This document shows positions 43,549 to 52,074 of a stretch of 64,000 nucleotides of DNA, piece after piece. The notes below the pieces were generated by a model. The model was not told the origin of the DNA. It worked only from the letters and a program-made list of their open reading frames with translations, and did not search any database. Origin of the DNA: Pseudobutyrivibrio xylanivorans (GTDB lineage Bacteria > Bacillota > Clostridia > Lachnospirales > Lachnospiraceae); contig NZ_CP043028.1 in the NCBI RefSeq assembly GCF_008935055.1, positions 3,006,501 through 3,070,500 on the forward strand. The letters are read 5' to 3'. Both the position numbers and the translations under genes were made by a program. Each line of letters opens with the position of its first letter. Position 1 is the stretch's first letter.

Positions 43549-46500
43549 TTAAATCTTAGCAACGTCCACTAATGTGTACTCTGTAGTTGCTGACTCAAGA
43601 GATGTTGCAAGTGCCACTGCAGTATCCATGGCTGTGATACAGTTGATACCAGTCTCGATGGCGTTTCTTCTGATGAGGAAGCCATCACGGGTCTTGTCAC
43701 CGTGGCCCTGTGTAGGTGTGTCGATTACAAGGTCGATCTTGTGACCAAGGATAAGGTCCATTACGTTTGGAGATTCCTGAGTAATCTTGTTGACCTGAAG
43801 GGCATCTACTCCACCATTCTGAAGGAACTTTGCAGTAGAACGTGTTGCGTAAATCTTGTAACCAAGTTTCTCAAAACGCTTTGCAACCTCAAGTGCCTCT
43901 GGCTTATCTGCATCCTTTACAGTGATAATCATCTGCTTGTGCTTTGGAAGTACAACTCCTGCACCAAGGAATGCCTTGTAAAGTGCCTCCTCGAAGGTCT
44001 TTGCGATACCTAAGCACTCACCAGTAGACTTCATCTCAGGGCCAAGGGAAATCTCGGCACCGCGAAGCTTCTCGAAGGAGAACACTGGCATCTTGATTGC
44101 GATGTAATCTGCCTCTGGCTGAAGTCCTGGCTTGTAGCCCATATCTGTAATCTTGTGACCAAGAATAGCCTTTGCTGCAAGGTCAACGATTGGAATACCT
44201 GTAACCTTACTGATGTAAGGAACTGTACGTGAGCTTCGAGGGTTAACCTCGATTACATAAACCTCTCCGTCCATTGCGATGAACTGGATGTTAATCATAC
44301 CAAGTACGTGGAGTGCCTTTGCAAGGCGCTCAGTGTAATCAACAATCTTGTCCTTGATATCCTGTGTGATTGTATGAGCAGGATATACCGAAATACTATC
44401 ACCTGAGTGGATACCAGTACGCTCGATATGCTCCATAATACCAGGAATTAGGATGTTCTCACCATCGCAGATGGCATCAACCTCAATCTCCTTACCCTGT
44501 AAATATTTATCTACAAGGATTGGATGATCCTGAGCTATCTGATTGATGATATCCATAAACTTCTCTATCTCATCATCGTTGAAGGCAATCTGCATACCCT
44601 GACCACCAAGCACGTATGAAGGACGAACAAGCACTGGATAGCCAAGTCTGTTTGCAACTTCCTTTGCTTCCTCAGCTGTGAAGACAGTGCCACCAGCAGC
44701 TCTTGGAATCTGAGTCTTCTCAAGAATCTCATCGAAGAGCTCTCTATCCTCTGCTGCATCTACATCCTCTGCTTTTGTACCAAGGATTGGCACGCCGATT
44801 TTCATAAGGTGCTCTGTAAGCTTGATAGCAGTCTGACCACCGAACTGAACGATAGCTCCGTCTGGCTTCTCAAGATTTACGATTGACTCTACATCCTCGT
44901 TTGTAAGAGGCTCGAAGTAAAGCTTGTCGGCAATATCAAAGTCAGTAGAAACTGTCTCTGGGTTGTTGTTTACGATGACTGTCTCCCAGCCTTCCTTAGC
45001 AAATGCCCAGGTAGCATGTACTGAACAATAGTCAAACTCTACACCTTGGCCGATACGGATAGGACCTGAACCAAGTACAAGAACCTTCTTGCGCCCCTCA
45101 GTCTTTACGGCCTCGTTCTCACTGCCGTATACGCTGTAGTAGTATGGAGTCATAGCATCGAACTCTGCCGCGCAGGTATCAACCATCTTGTAAGCAGCAA
45201 CGATGCCGTTATCGTAACGCATCTTGCGAACTTCCTCTTCGGTCATCTTGCCGTTCAAATCCGCAATTACGTTATCTGGGAACTCGATGCGCTTTGCCTC
45301 CTTAAGAAGCTCTACTGTAAGCTCCTCATTTGCCAAACGCTGCTCCATCTCAACCAAGATTTTAATCTTATCAATAAACCAGATATCAATCTGTGTAATC
45401 TCGTGAATCTTCTCGTAGGATACGCCTCGTCTAAGTGCCTCAGCGATGCAATAGATTCTTCTGTCGTCTACAACCTTAAGTGCCTCTGCAAGCTCCTCAT
45501 CTGTCATATCACAGAAGTCGTAGCTCATAAGAGAATCCACATGCTGCTCCAAGGAACGGATAGCCTTCATAAGGGCACCCTCGAAGTTGTTGCAGATAGA
45601 CATAACCTCACCGGTTGCCTTCATCTGAGTGGTGAGCTTTCTAGTAGCTGTAATGAACTTATCAAATGGAAGACGTGGAATCTTTACAACACAGTAATCA
45701 AGCATTGGCTCGAAGCTCGCGAAGGTCTTCTTGGTGATTGCATTTGGAATCTCATCAAGTGTGTATCCAAGTGCAATCTTTGCAGCTACCTTTGCGATTG
45801 GGTAACCTGTTGCCTTTGAAGCAAGGGCAGATGAACGGGATACTCGTGGGTTTACCTCGATTACGCAGTATTCGAAGCTCTCTGGATGAAGAGCATACTG
45901 TACGTTACATCCACCTGTGATACCAAGCTCATCGATAATGCGAAGTGCAGATGTACGAAGCATCTGATACTCCTTGTCGCCAAGTGTCTGTGAAGGAGCA
46001 ACTACGATTGAGTCACCTGTATGCACACCAACTGGGTCGATGTTTTCCATGTTACAAACTGTGATGCAGTTTCCAGCTGCATCTCGCATAACCTCATACT
46101 CGATTTCCTTCCAACCAGCGATGCATCTTTCAACAAGTACCTCGTGCACACGTGAAAGGCGAAGGCCGTTTGTAAGAATCTCAACAAGCTCTGCCTGGTT
46201 GTGTGCGATACCACCGCCTGAACCACCAAGTGTGTAAGCAGGTCTAAGTACTACTGGGTAGCCGATTGTGTTTGTAAACTTAATACCATCCTCCACTGTA
46301 TTTACTACAAGTGAAGCTGCCACTGGCTCCCCAAGCTTTTCCATTGTATCCTTGAAAGCCTGTCTATCCTCTGCGCGGAAGATTGTTTCGGCTGTTGTAC
46401 CGATAAGCTTTACTCCCTGCTCCTCAAGGAATCCGCTCTCAGCGAGCTCCATACCAAGATTAAGTCCAGCCTGTCCACCAAGTGTTGGAAGAAGTGAATC

Positions 46501-46749
46501 TGGCTTTTCCTTGATAATAATCTGCTTTAAAACATCAACAGTAAGAGGCTCGATGTAAACCTGATCTGCAATTTCCTTATCTGTCATGATGGTAGCTGGA
46601 TTTGAGTTTACCAAGCATACCTCCATGCCCTCTTCCTTAAGGGAACGACAAGCCTGTGTTCCTGCATAGTCGAATTCCGCTGCCTGTCCGATGACGATAG
46701 GACCTGAGCCAATCACCATTACCTTTTTAATGTCATTTCTCTTTGGCAT
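43549..46749 (-). CDS. carB: Carbamoyl-phosphate synthase large subunit
   Basis: A 1066-aa enzyme with the expected internal duplication: two ATP-grasp halves, each opening with VMVIGSGPIVIGQ or VLVLGSGPIRIGQ, and EVNPRVSRSSALASKATGYP matched by EVNPRSSRTVPYISKVTGIP. A C-terminal MGS-like regulatory domain starts near residue 930. It makes carbamoyl phosphate from bicarbonate, ammonia delivered by CarA, and two ATP, for pyrimidines and arginine. Its ATG overlaps the carA stop by one base. Confidence 0.97.
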   Translation of the reverse strand: MPKRNDIKKVMVIGSGPIVIGQAAEFDYAGTQACRSLKEEGMEVCLVNSNPATIMTDKEIADQVYIEPLTVDVLKQIIIKEKPDSLLPTLGGQAGLNLGMELAESGFLEEQGVKLIGTTAETIFRAEDRQAFKDTMEKLGEPVAASLVVNTVEDGIKFTNTIGYPVVLRPAYTLGGSGGGIAHNQAELVEILTNGLRLSRVHEVLVERCIAGWKEIEYEVMRDAAGNCITVCNMENIDPVGVHTGDSIVVAPSQTLGDKEYQMLRTSALRIIDELGITGGCNVQYALHPESFEYCVIEVNPRVSRSSALASKATGYPIAKVAAKIALGYTLDEIPNAITKKTFASFEPMLDYCVVKIPRLPFDKFITATRKLTTQMKATGEVMSICNNFEGALMKAIRSLEQHVDSLMSYDFCDMTDEELAEALKVVDDRRIYCIAEALRRGVSYEKIHEITQIDIWFIDKIKILVEMEQRLANEELTVELLKEAKRIEFPDNVIADLNGKMTEEEVRKMRYDNGIVAAYKMVDTCAAEFDAMTPYYYSVYGSENEAVKTEGRKKVLVLGSGPIRIGQGVEFDYCSVHATWAFAKEGWETVIVNNNPETVSTDFDIADKLYFEPLTNEDVESIVNLEKPDGAIVQFGGQTAIKLTEHLMKIGVPILGTKAEDVDAAEDRELFDEILEKTQIPRAAGGTVFTAEEAKEVANRLGYPVLVRPSYVLGGQGMQIAFNDDEIEKFMDIINQIAQDHPILVDKYLQGKEIEVDAICDGENILIPGIMEHIERTGIHSGDSISVYPAHTITQDIKDKIVDYTERLAKALHVLGMINIQFIAMDGEVYVIEVNPRSSRTVPYISKVTGIPIVDLAAKAILGHKITDMGYKPGLQPEADYIAIKMPVFSFEKLRGAEISLGPEMKSTGECLGIAKTFEEALYKAFLGAGVVLPKHKQMIITVKDADKPEALEVAKRFEKLGYKIYATRSTAKFLQNGGVDALQVNKITQESPNVMDLILGHKIDLVIDTPTQGHGDKTRDGFLIRRNAIETGINCITAMDTAVALATSLESATTEYTLVDVAKI

Positions 46750-47819
46750 TACTGCGCTCCTCCCATCATTCCAATAAATCTATCAAACAAGTATCCGCTG
46801 TCCTGTGGTCCTGGGCAAGCCTCAGGATGAAACTGAACAGTGAAGATGTTCTTTCCTGTGTATTTAAGTCCTTCGTTGGTGCCATCGTTTACATTTACAA
46901 ATGCTGGTGTAGCAACTGCTGGGTCCAGCTTATCTGTATCTACAACGTAGCCATGGTTCTGTGAGGAAATGTAAACCTTGCCAGTCTCCAAATCCTTTAC
47001 AGGATGATTTCCTCCACGATGACCGTATTTCAACTTGTGTGTGTCCGCACCAGTGGCAAGTGCCATCAGCTGATGACCAAGGCAGATTGCAAAAATCGGT
47101 GTGTCGCTCTCATAAAGCTTTCTAACCTCGTCAATAATTGGGCCGCAATCCTTTGGATCTCCAGGGCCGTTTGAAAGCATAATTCCGTCTGGATTTGTCA
47201 TAAGGATTTCTTCTGCCGAGGTGTGAGCTGGGTAAATTGTAACCTCACAGCCTCTGTCATTGAGAGATTTTGCAATATTATTCTTTGCGCCAAAATCAAG
47301 GAGTGCCACCTTCATACCGCAGCCTGGCAACACCTTCTTCTTGTCGCAGGTAACCTTTGAAACTACATCACCTGTTGAGTATGCCTTTAGCTTTGGCTGA
47401 ATCTCTTCAAAGTTGTAGTTTTCGTTTGTTGTAATCATTCCGTTCATAGTTCCGCGGTCACGCAGGATTTTTGTAAGTGCTCTTGTGTCGATACCTGCAA
47501 TGCCTGGAATGTCATGCTTTACAAGGAAGTCCTGAATTGTTCCCTGGCAACGGAAGTTTGAAGGAATTCGGCTAAGCTCTCTTACAATAAAGCCGTCTGG
47601 CCATGGCTTGCCACTTTCCATATCTGGAGTGATTCCATAATTTCCAATCAATGGATAAGTCATGCACACTGCCTGACCTGCATAAGAAGGATCAGTCAAC
47701 ACCTCAAGGTAACCAGTCATTGAAGTGTTAAAAACTATCTCACTAATGACTTCTCTTGTAGAACCAATACTTGTTCCTTCAAAAACTGTGCCATCCTCTA
47801 AAATTAAAAATGCTTTCAT
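46749..47819 (-). CDS. carA: Carbamoyl-phosphate synthase small subunit
   Basis: A 356-aa glutaminase subunit. The N-terminal CPSase domain (LEDGTVFEG, NTSMTGYLEVLTDPSYAGQ) is followed by the class I glutaminase with the nucleophile in FAICLGHQLMALA and the His/Glu pair in VQFHPEACPGP. It supplies ammonia to CarB. A structured leader of about 200 bp lies upstream. Confidence 0.96.
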   Translation of the reverse strand: MKAFLILEDGTVFEGTSIGSTREVISEIVFNTSMTGYLEVLTDPSYAGQAVCMTYPLIGNYGITPDMESGKPWPDGFIVRELSRIPSNFRCQGTIQDFLVKHDIPGIAGIDTRALTKILRDRGTMNGMITTNENYNFEEIQPKLKAYSTGDVVSKVTCDKKKVLPGCGMKVALLDFGAKNNIAKSLNDRGCEVTIYPAHTSAEEILMTNPDGIMLSNGPGDPKDCGPIIDEVRKLYESDTPIFAICLGHQLMALATGADTHKLKYGHRGGNHPVKDLETGKVYISSQNHGYVVDTDKLDPAVATPAFVNVNDGTNEGLKYTGKNIFTVQFHPEACPGPQDSGYLFDRFIGMMGGAQ

Positions 47820-48022
47820 CTTTCCTCTTTTCTACCCTTTAGAATAATTTAATCCGCTTCCTCAGAAACTTCTAATTCTATTCCAATATCGTTTATCGTC
47901 GGCTAAAGCCTCCTGATTAGAAAATATTTCACAAGTTCATATTTTCTAATCACTGTTTCACTATATTCATTGGAATAGAAAGAAGTTTCTTGAGTAAGCT
48001 CATTTAAAGTTTTCACTTTATT
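47820..48022 (-). promoter_or_regulatory. Structured leader of carAB
   Basis: Two nested perfect stems are visible: TTCTATTCCAAT (47876-47887) with ATTGGAATAGAA (47969-47980), and inside it GATTAGAAAATAT (47915-47927) with ATATTTTCTAATC (47939-47951). A minus-strand AGGAGG (47908-47913) lies in a small GGCTTTAGCC hairpin. A short open stretch after it (DIGIELEVSEEAD) lacks a start codon. No PyrR-type or arginine-operator pattern recognised. The structure looks regulatory, but the signal is unknown. Confidence 0.5.
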
Positions 48023-48057
48023 AAAACTCCAAGGTATAAAATTTACCTTGGAGTTTA
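48023..48057 (-). terminator. Terminator of purL
   Basis: AAACTCCAAGGTA and TACCTTGGAGTTT form a 12-13 bp stem, followed on the minus strand by TTAAT. Confidence 0.85.
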
Positions 48058-48061
48058 CGAT

Positions 48062-51000
48062 TTAACGGAAGTAATCTACACCAGATTCAAAGATCTTGAG
48101 ATCCTGATTTCCATAGATGTTTAATGCAATGCCATCACCCTTACGCTCTGCATGAGCCATCTTACCGAAGACTCTACCATCAGGGCTGGTGATACCTTCA
48201 ATCGCGCAATAGCTCCCATTGATGTTCCATTCCTCATCCATTGTAGGATTTCCGTTTTCATCAACGTACTGTGTAGCAACCTGTCCGTTCTCGAAGAGCT
48301 TCTTAATCCACTCCTCTGATGCAACGAAGCGTCCCTCACCGTGTGAAGCTGGTGAGCAATATGTCTCACCAAGCTGAGCGCCTGCAAGCCAAGGTGACTT
48401 GTTGCTAACTACCTTCGTATATGCGATTTTTGAAATGTGACGTCCAATTGTGTTGTATGTAAGTGTAGGAGCATCCTCCTTCTGTGTGTGAATCTCACCA
48501 TATGGTACAAGGCCAAGCTTGATGAGAGCCTGGAAACCATTACAGATACCAAGCATAAGACCATCTCTATTTTCAAGAAGTCCGTGGATTGCTTCCTTCA
48601 TCTTTTCATTTCTGAAAGCGGTAGCAAAGAACTTAGCCGAACCCTCTGGCTCATCACCTGCTGAGAAACCACCTGGGAACATAACAATCTGAGACTGAGC
48701 AATTGCTCTTGAGAACTCGTCAACTGATTCTCTGATGTCTTCTGCGCTCTGGTTCTTGAATACCTTCACGTTTGTGATAGCACCAGCATTCTCAAAGGCT
48801 CTTGCTGAATCGTACTCACAGTTTGTACCTGGGAATACTGGAATAAATACTCTAGGCTTTGCAATCTTGTTCTTGCAAACATAGAAGTTCTTTGACTCAT
48901 AAAGTCCTGTATCTACAAGAGATGTATCCTCGTGACTGCGTGTCTTGAATACCTTCTCAAGTGTGCCTGTCCATGCTGCGATTGCCTCATCTACAGGAAT
49001 CTTTGCATCCTTATATGTGAATGTAGCATCGTCAGTAACTTCACCAACTTCAAATCCACAATCTGAAAGACCGCGCTTTTCGAGCTCATTGATTATAGCA
49101 AGCGCTCCATCCTCTGATACTTCAACAACAATATCTCCGATTACACAGCCAAAAAGCAATACTGATTGACAATCATCATAAAGCTTAACACCGAATTTGT
49201 TACCAAATGCCATCTTAGAAACAGCAGGAACAAGTCCGTAGGCATCAAGTGCGTATGCAGCCTTGATATTACCAAGCTCAACCATCTGTCTAACCACCTC
49301 GAAGATTGCCTTAGCCTGCTGATAGTTTGGCTGGTCATAATTATCACGAAGAACTCTAAGAAGGAAGAGCTTATCGCCAGCTTCCTTAAGCTCTGGTGTA
49401 ACAATATCCTGCTGTTTTGCAACATCTACAGCGAAAGAAACAAGTGTTGGTGGAACATCGATCTCGTTGAATGTTCCTGACATAGAATCCTTACCACCGA
49501 TTGAAGGAAGTCCAAATTCCATCTGTGCCTTATATGCACCAAGAAGCGCTGCAAATGGCTGGCTCCATCTCTTTGGATCCTCGCTCATTCTGCGGAAGTA
49601 CTCCTGGAATGTAAATCTAATCTTCTTGTAATCACCACCAGTTGCTACGATTCTTGCAACTGATTCAAGCACTGCAAGCTGTGAACCATGATATGGTGAC
49701 CATGAGCTGACATAAGGATTAAAGCCGTATGCCATCATTGTAACAGCATCTGTCTTGCCATCAGCCACTGGGACCTTAGCTACCATAGCCTGTGTTTCTG
49801 TAAGCTGATACTTTCCACCGAAAGGCATAAGTGTTGAAGCCGCACCGATTGAGCCGTCGAACATTTCAACAAGACCCTTCTGTGAGCAAACATTTAAGTC
49901 TGCAAGAGCATCAAGCCAAGCTGCTCTGAAATCGCCCTTTTCAAGGTCCTCTGCAACCTTTTCGATACCAATCTTATCGATATATTTATCATTGTTATCA
50001 GGAAGCTCTACATAAACATCTGTCTCCTGATGAGCACCGTTTGTATCAAGGAATGCACGAGAAAGGTTAACAATCTCCTTGCCTCTCCAGTTGAGTACAA
50101 GACGTGGCTCTTCAGTAACAACCGCTACCTCGATTGCCTCTAAGTTTTCCTCAGCTGCATACTGAAGGAACTTATTTACATCTGCTGGAGCAACAACAAC
50201 TGCCATACGCTCCTGAGACTCAGAAATGGCAAGTTCTGTTCCATCAAGACCTGCGTACTTCTTTGGAACCTTGTCCAAATCAACTACAAGACCTGGAGCA
50301 AGCTCACCGATGGCAACTGAAACACCGCCGGCACCAAAGTCGTTACACTTCTTAATGATATAAGAAACTTCTTCTCTTCTGAAAAGGCGCTGAATCTTTC
50401 TCTCTGTAGGTGGGTTACCCTTCTGAACTTCAGCACCACAAACTGCTGTAGACTCTGTATTGTGAGCCTTTGAAGAACCTGTAGCACCTCCGATTCCATC
50501 ACGACCTGTACGTCCACCAAGAAGAATAATCTTGTCTCCTGGGTCAGAATTAAGACGCTGAACTGCACGTCTTGGAGCAGCACCCATAACAGCACCAATC
50601 TCCATACGCTTTGCAACATAATCTGGATGGTAGATTTCCTTTACATAGCCTGTAGCAAGACCAATCTGGTTACCGTATGAGCTGTAACCATGAGCTGCCT
50701 CACGAACAAGCTTCTTCTGTGGAAGCTTTCCTTCTATTGTATCCTTTACAGAAACTGTAGGGTCAGCTGCGCCTGTGACACGCATAGCCTGATATACATA
50801 AGTACGTCCTGAAAGTGGATCACGGATTGCACCGCCGAGACATGTAGCAGCACCACCAAATGGCTCGATTTCTGTAGGATGATTATGTGTCTCGTTCTTG
50901 AAGTTGATGAGCCACTCTTCTTCTGTTCCATCTACATCGATTGGAACAACGATTGAGCAGGCGTTAATCTCATCTGACTCTTCCTGATCTGCGAGCTTGC

Positions 51001-51862
51001 CATCAGCCTTAAGACGCTTCATTGCAAGAAGTGCAAGGTCCATAAGGCATACGAACTTATCGTCGCGATCCTTATAAAGGATTTTAAAGTTATCAAGGTA
51101 ATCATTGTAAGTATCCTGAATAGGAGCCTTATAGTATCCATCCTCGATAGTAACGTTCTTAAGTTCAGTAGAGAAAGTAGTGTGTCTACAGTGATCAGAC
51201 CAATAAGTATCTAATACTCTGATTTCTGTAACAGTTGGATCTCTGTGCTCATCATTGGAAAAATAGTTCTGAATATGTAAGAAATCCTTAAAAGTCATAG
51301 CTAAATTTAAGGAATCATATAAAGTGCGTAAATCATTTTCAGCCATAGAAGTGAAACCGTCAAATGTATTGACGTCAGCTGGCTCATCGAAATTATTAGA
51401 TAGAGACTCTGGCTTATCAAGTGAAGTCTCTCTAGAATCAACAGGATTGATACAATGCTTTTTGATAGCATCGAATTCGTCGTCAGTAATGCTACCCTCA
51501 ATGACATAGGTAGTAGCTGTATGGATAGTTGGCTCTTCATTTTCATTTAAGAGCTTAAGACACTGCTCCGCAGAATCAGCGCGCTGGTCGAACTGACCTG
51601 GTAAAAACTCAACAGAAAAGACACGACCACTGTAATCAAATGTCTCTTCGTAAACATTATCAACAGGAGGCTCAGAAAATACTGTCTTCACCGCTTTCTT
51701 GAATACATCGTCACTTACATCTTGAATGTCATAACGAATCAAGACTCTCACTCCTGTAACATCCTTGATGCCTAAGTAGCTTCCGATTTCGGAAAACAGT
51801 GACTTGGCAGATACTGCAAATTGTGGCTTTTTCTCAACGTAAACTCTTCTTACTTTGCCCAC
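48062..51862 (-). CDS. purL: Phosphoribosylformylglycinamidine synthase, fused PurL-PurQ form
   Basis: A 1266-aa single-chain enzyme of purine synthesis: N-terminal domain, two AIRS-like synthetase halves (FKNETHNHPTEIEPFGGAAT; GGRTGRDGIGGATGSSKAH; GGKDSMSGTF), and a C-terminal glutaminase (FPGTNCEYD, FPGGFSAGDEPEGS, nucleophile in GICNGFQALIKLG). The length and layout are those of the long form found in many Clostridia. It converts FGAR, glutamine and ATP to FGAM. It is monocistronic and has an unusual leader with a tandem repeat. Confidence 0.96.
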   Translation of the reverse strand: MGKVRRVYVEKKPQFAVSAKSLFSEIGSYLGIKDVTGVRVLIRYDIQDVSDDVFKKAVKTVFSEPPVDNVYEETFDYSGRVFSVEFLPGQFDQRADSAEQCLKLLNENEEPTIHTATTYVIEGSITDDEFDAIKKHCINPVDSRETSLDKPESLSNNFDEPADVNTFDGFTSMAENDLRTLYDSLNLAMTFKDFLHIQNYFSNDEHRDPTVTEIRVLDTYWSDHCRHTTFSTELKNVTIEDGYYKAPIQDTYNDYLDNFKILYKDRDDKFVCLMDLALLAMKRLKADGKLADQEESDEINACSIVVPIDVDGTEEEWLINFKNETHNHPTEIEPFGGAATCLGGAIRDPLSGRTYVYQAMRVTGAADPTVSVKDTIEGKLPQKKLVREAAHGYSSYGNQIGLATGYVKEIYHPDYVAKRMEIGAVMGAAPRRAVQRLNSDPGDKIILLGGRTGRDGIGGATGSSKAHNTESTAVCGAEVQKGNPPTERKIQRLFRREEVSYIIKKCNDFGAGGVSVAIGELAPGLVVDLDKVPKKYAGLDGTELAISESQERMAVVVAPADVNKFLQYAAEENLEAIEVAVVTEEPRLVLNWRGKEIVNLSRAFLDTNGAHQETDVYVELPDNNDKYIDKIGIEKVAEDLEKGDFRAAWLDALADLNVCSQKGLVEMFDGSIGAASTLMPFGGKYQLTETQAMVAKVPVADGKTDAVTMMAYGFNPYVSSWSPYHGSQLAVLESVARIVATGGDYKKIRFTFQEYFRRMSEDPKRWSQPFAALLGAYKAQMEFGLPSIGGKDSMSGTFNEIDVPPTLVSFAVDVAKQQDIVTPELKEAGDKLFLLRVLRDNYDQPNYQQAKAIFEVVRQMVELGNIKAAYALDAYGLVPAVSKMAFGNKFGVKLYDDCQSVLLFGCVIGDIVVEVSEDGALAIINELEKRGLSDCGFEVGEVTDDATFTYKDAKIPVDEAIAAWTGTLEKVFKTRSHEDTSLVDTGLYESKNFYVCKNKIAKPRVFIPVFPGTNCEYDSARAFENAGAITNVKVFKNQSAEDIRESVDEFSRAIAQSQIVMFPGGFSAGDEPEGSAKFFATAFRNEKMKEAIHGLLENRDGLMLGICNGFQALIKLGLVPYGEIHTQKEDAPTLTYNTIGRHISKIAYTKVVSNKSPWLAGAQLGETYCSPASHGEGRFVASEEWIKKLFENGQVATQYVDENGNPTMDEEWNINGSYCAIEGITSPDGRVFGKMAHAERKGDGIALNIYGNQDLKIFESGVDYFR

Positions 51863-51894
51863 ATTACACCTCCGTATATTTACTTGAAAATCTG

Positions 51895-52055
51895 TGAGAC
51901 AAGACTCCTGCCTATAATTTGGGTCTCTATGCTCTAGTGATTTGTGCCTCGAAAACTAGTAAAAGTTATGTCTCTATGCTCTAGTAAATTGTGTCTCAAA
52001 AACTAGTAGGTTGGCAGGTAGCCTCACAGTTAAGGAGAGTATAACACAAAATTTT
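51895..52055 (-). promoter_or_regulatory. purL leader with tandem hairpin repeat
   Basis: Two 38-bp direct repeats with a 47-bp period (51923-51960 and 51970-52007) differ at only a few bases, and each can fold an ACTAG/CTAGT hairpin. They sit between CCTGCC and GGCAGG arms and outer GTGAG/CTCAC arms, so the leader can form one closed multi-hairpin domain. A -10-like TATACT lies at about 52028-52033 with no good -35. It does not match the purine, PRPP or glycine riboswitch patterns I know. Confidence 0.5.
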
Positions 52056-52074
52056 CACATCTCCTAATAAGTTT

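Noticed and set aside
47826..47912. Possible leader peptide (DIGIELEVSEEAD) before carA
   Set aside because: No start codon in frame after the Shine-Dalgarno-like sequence; a stop lies directly upstream.
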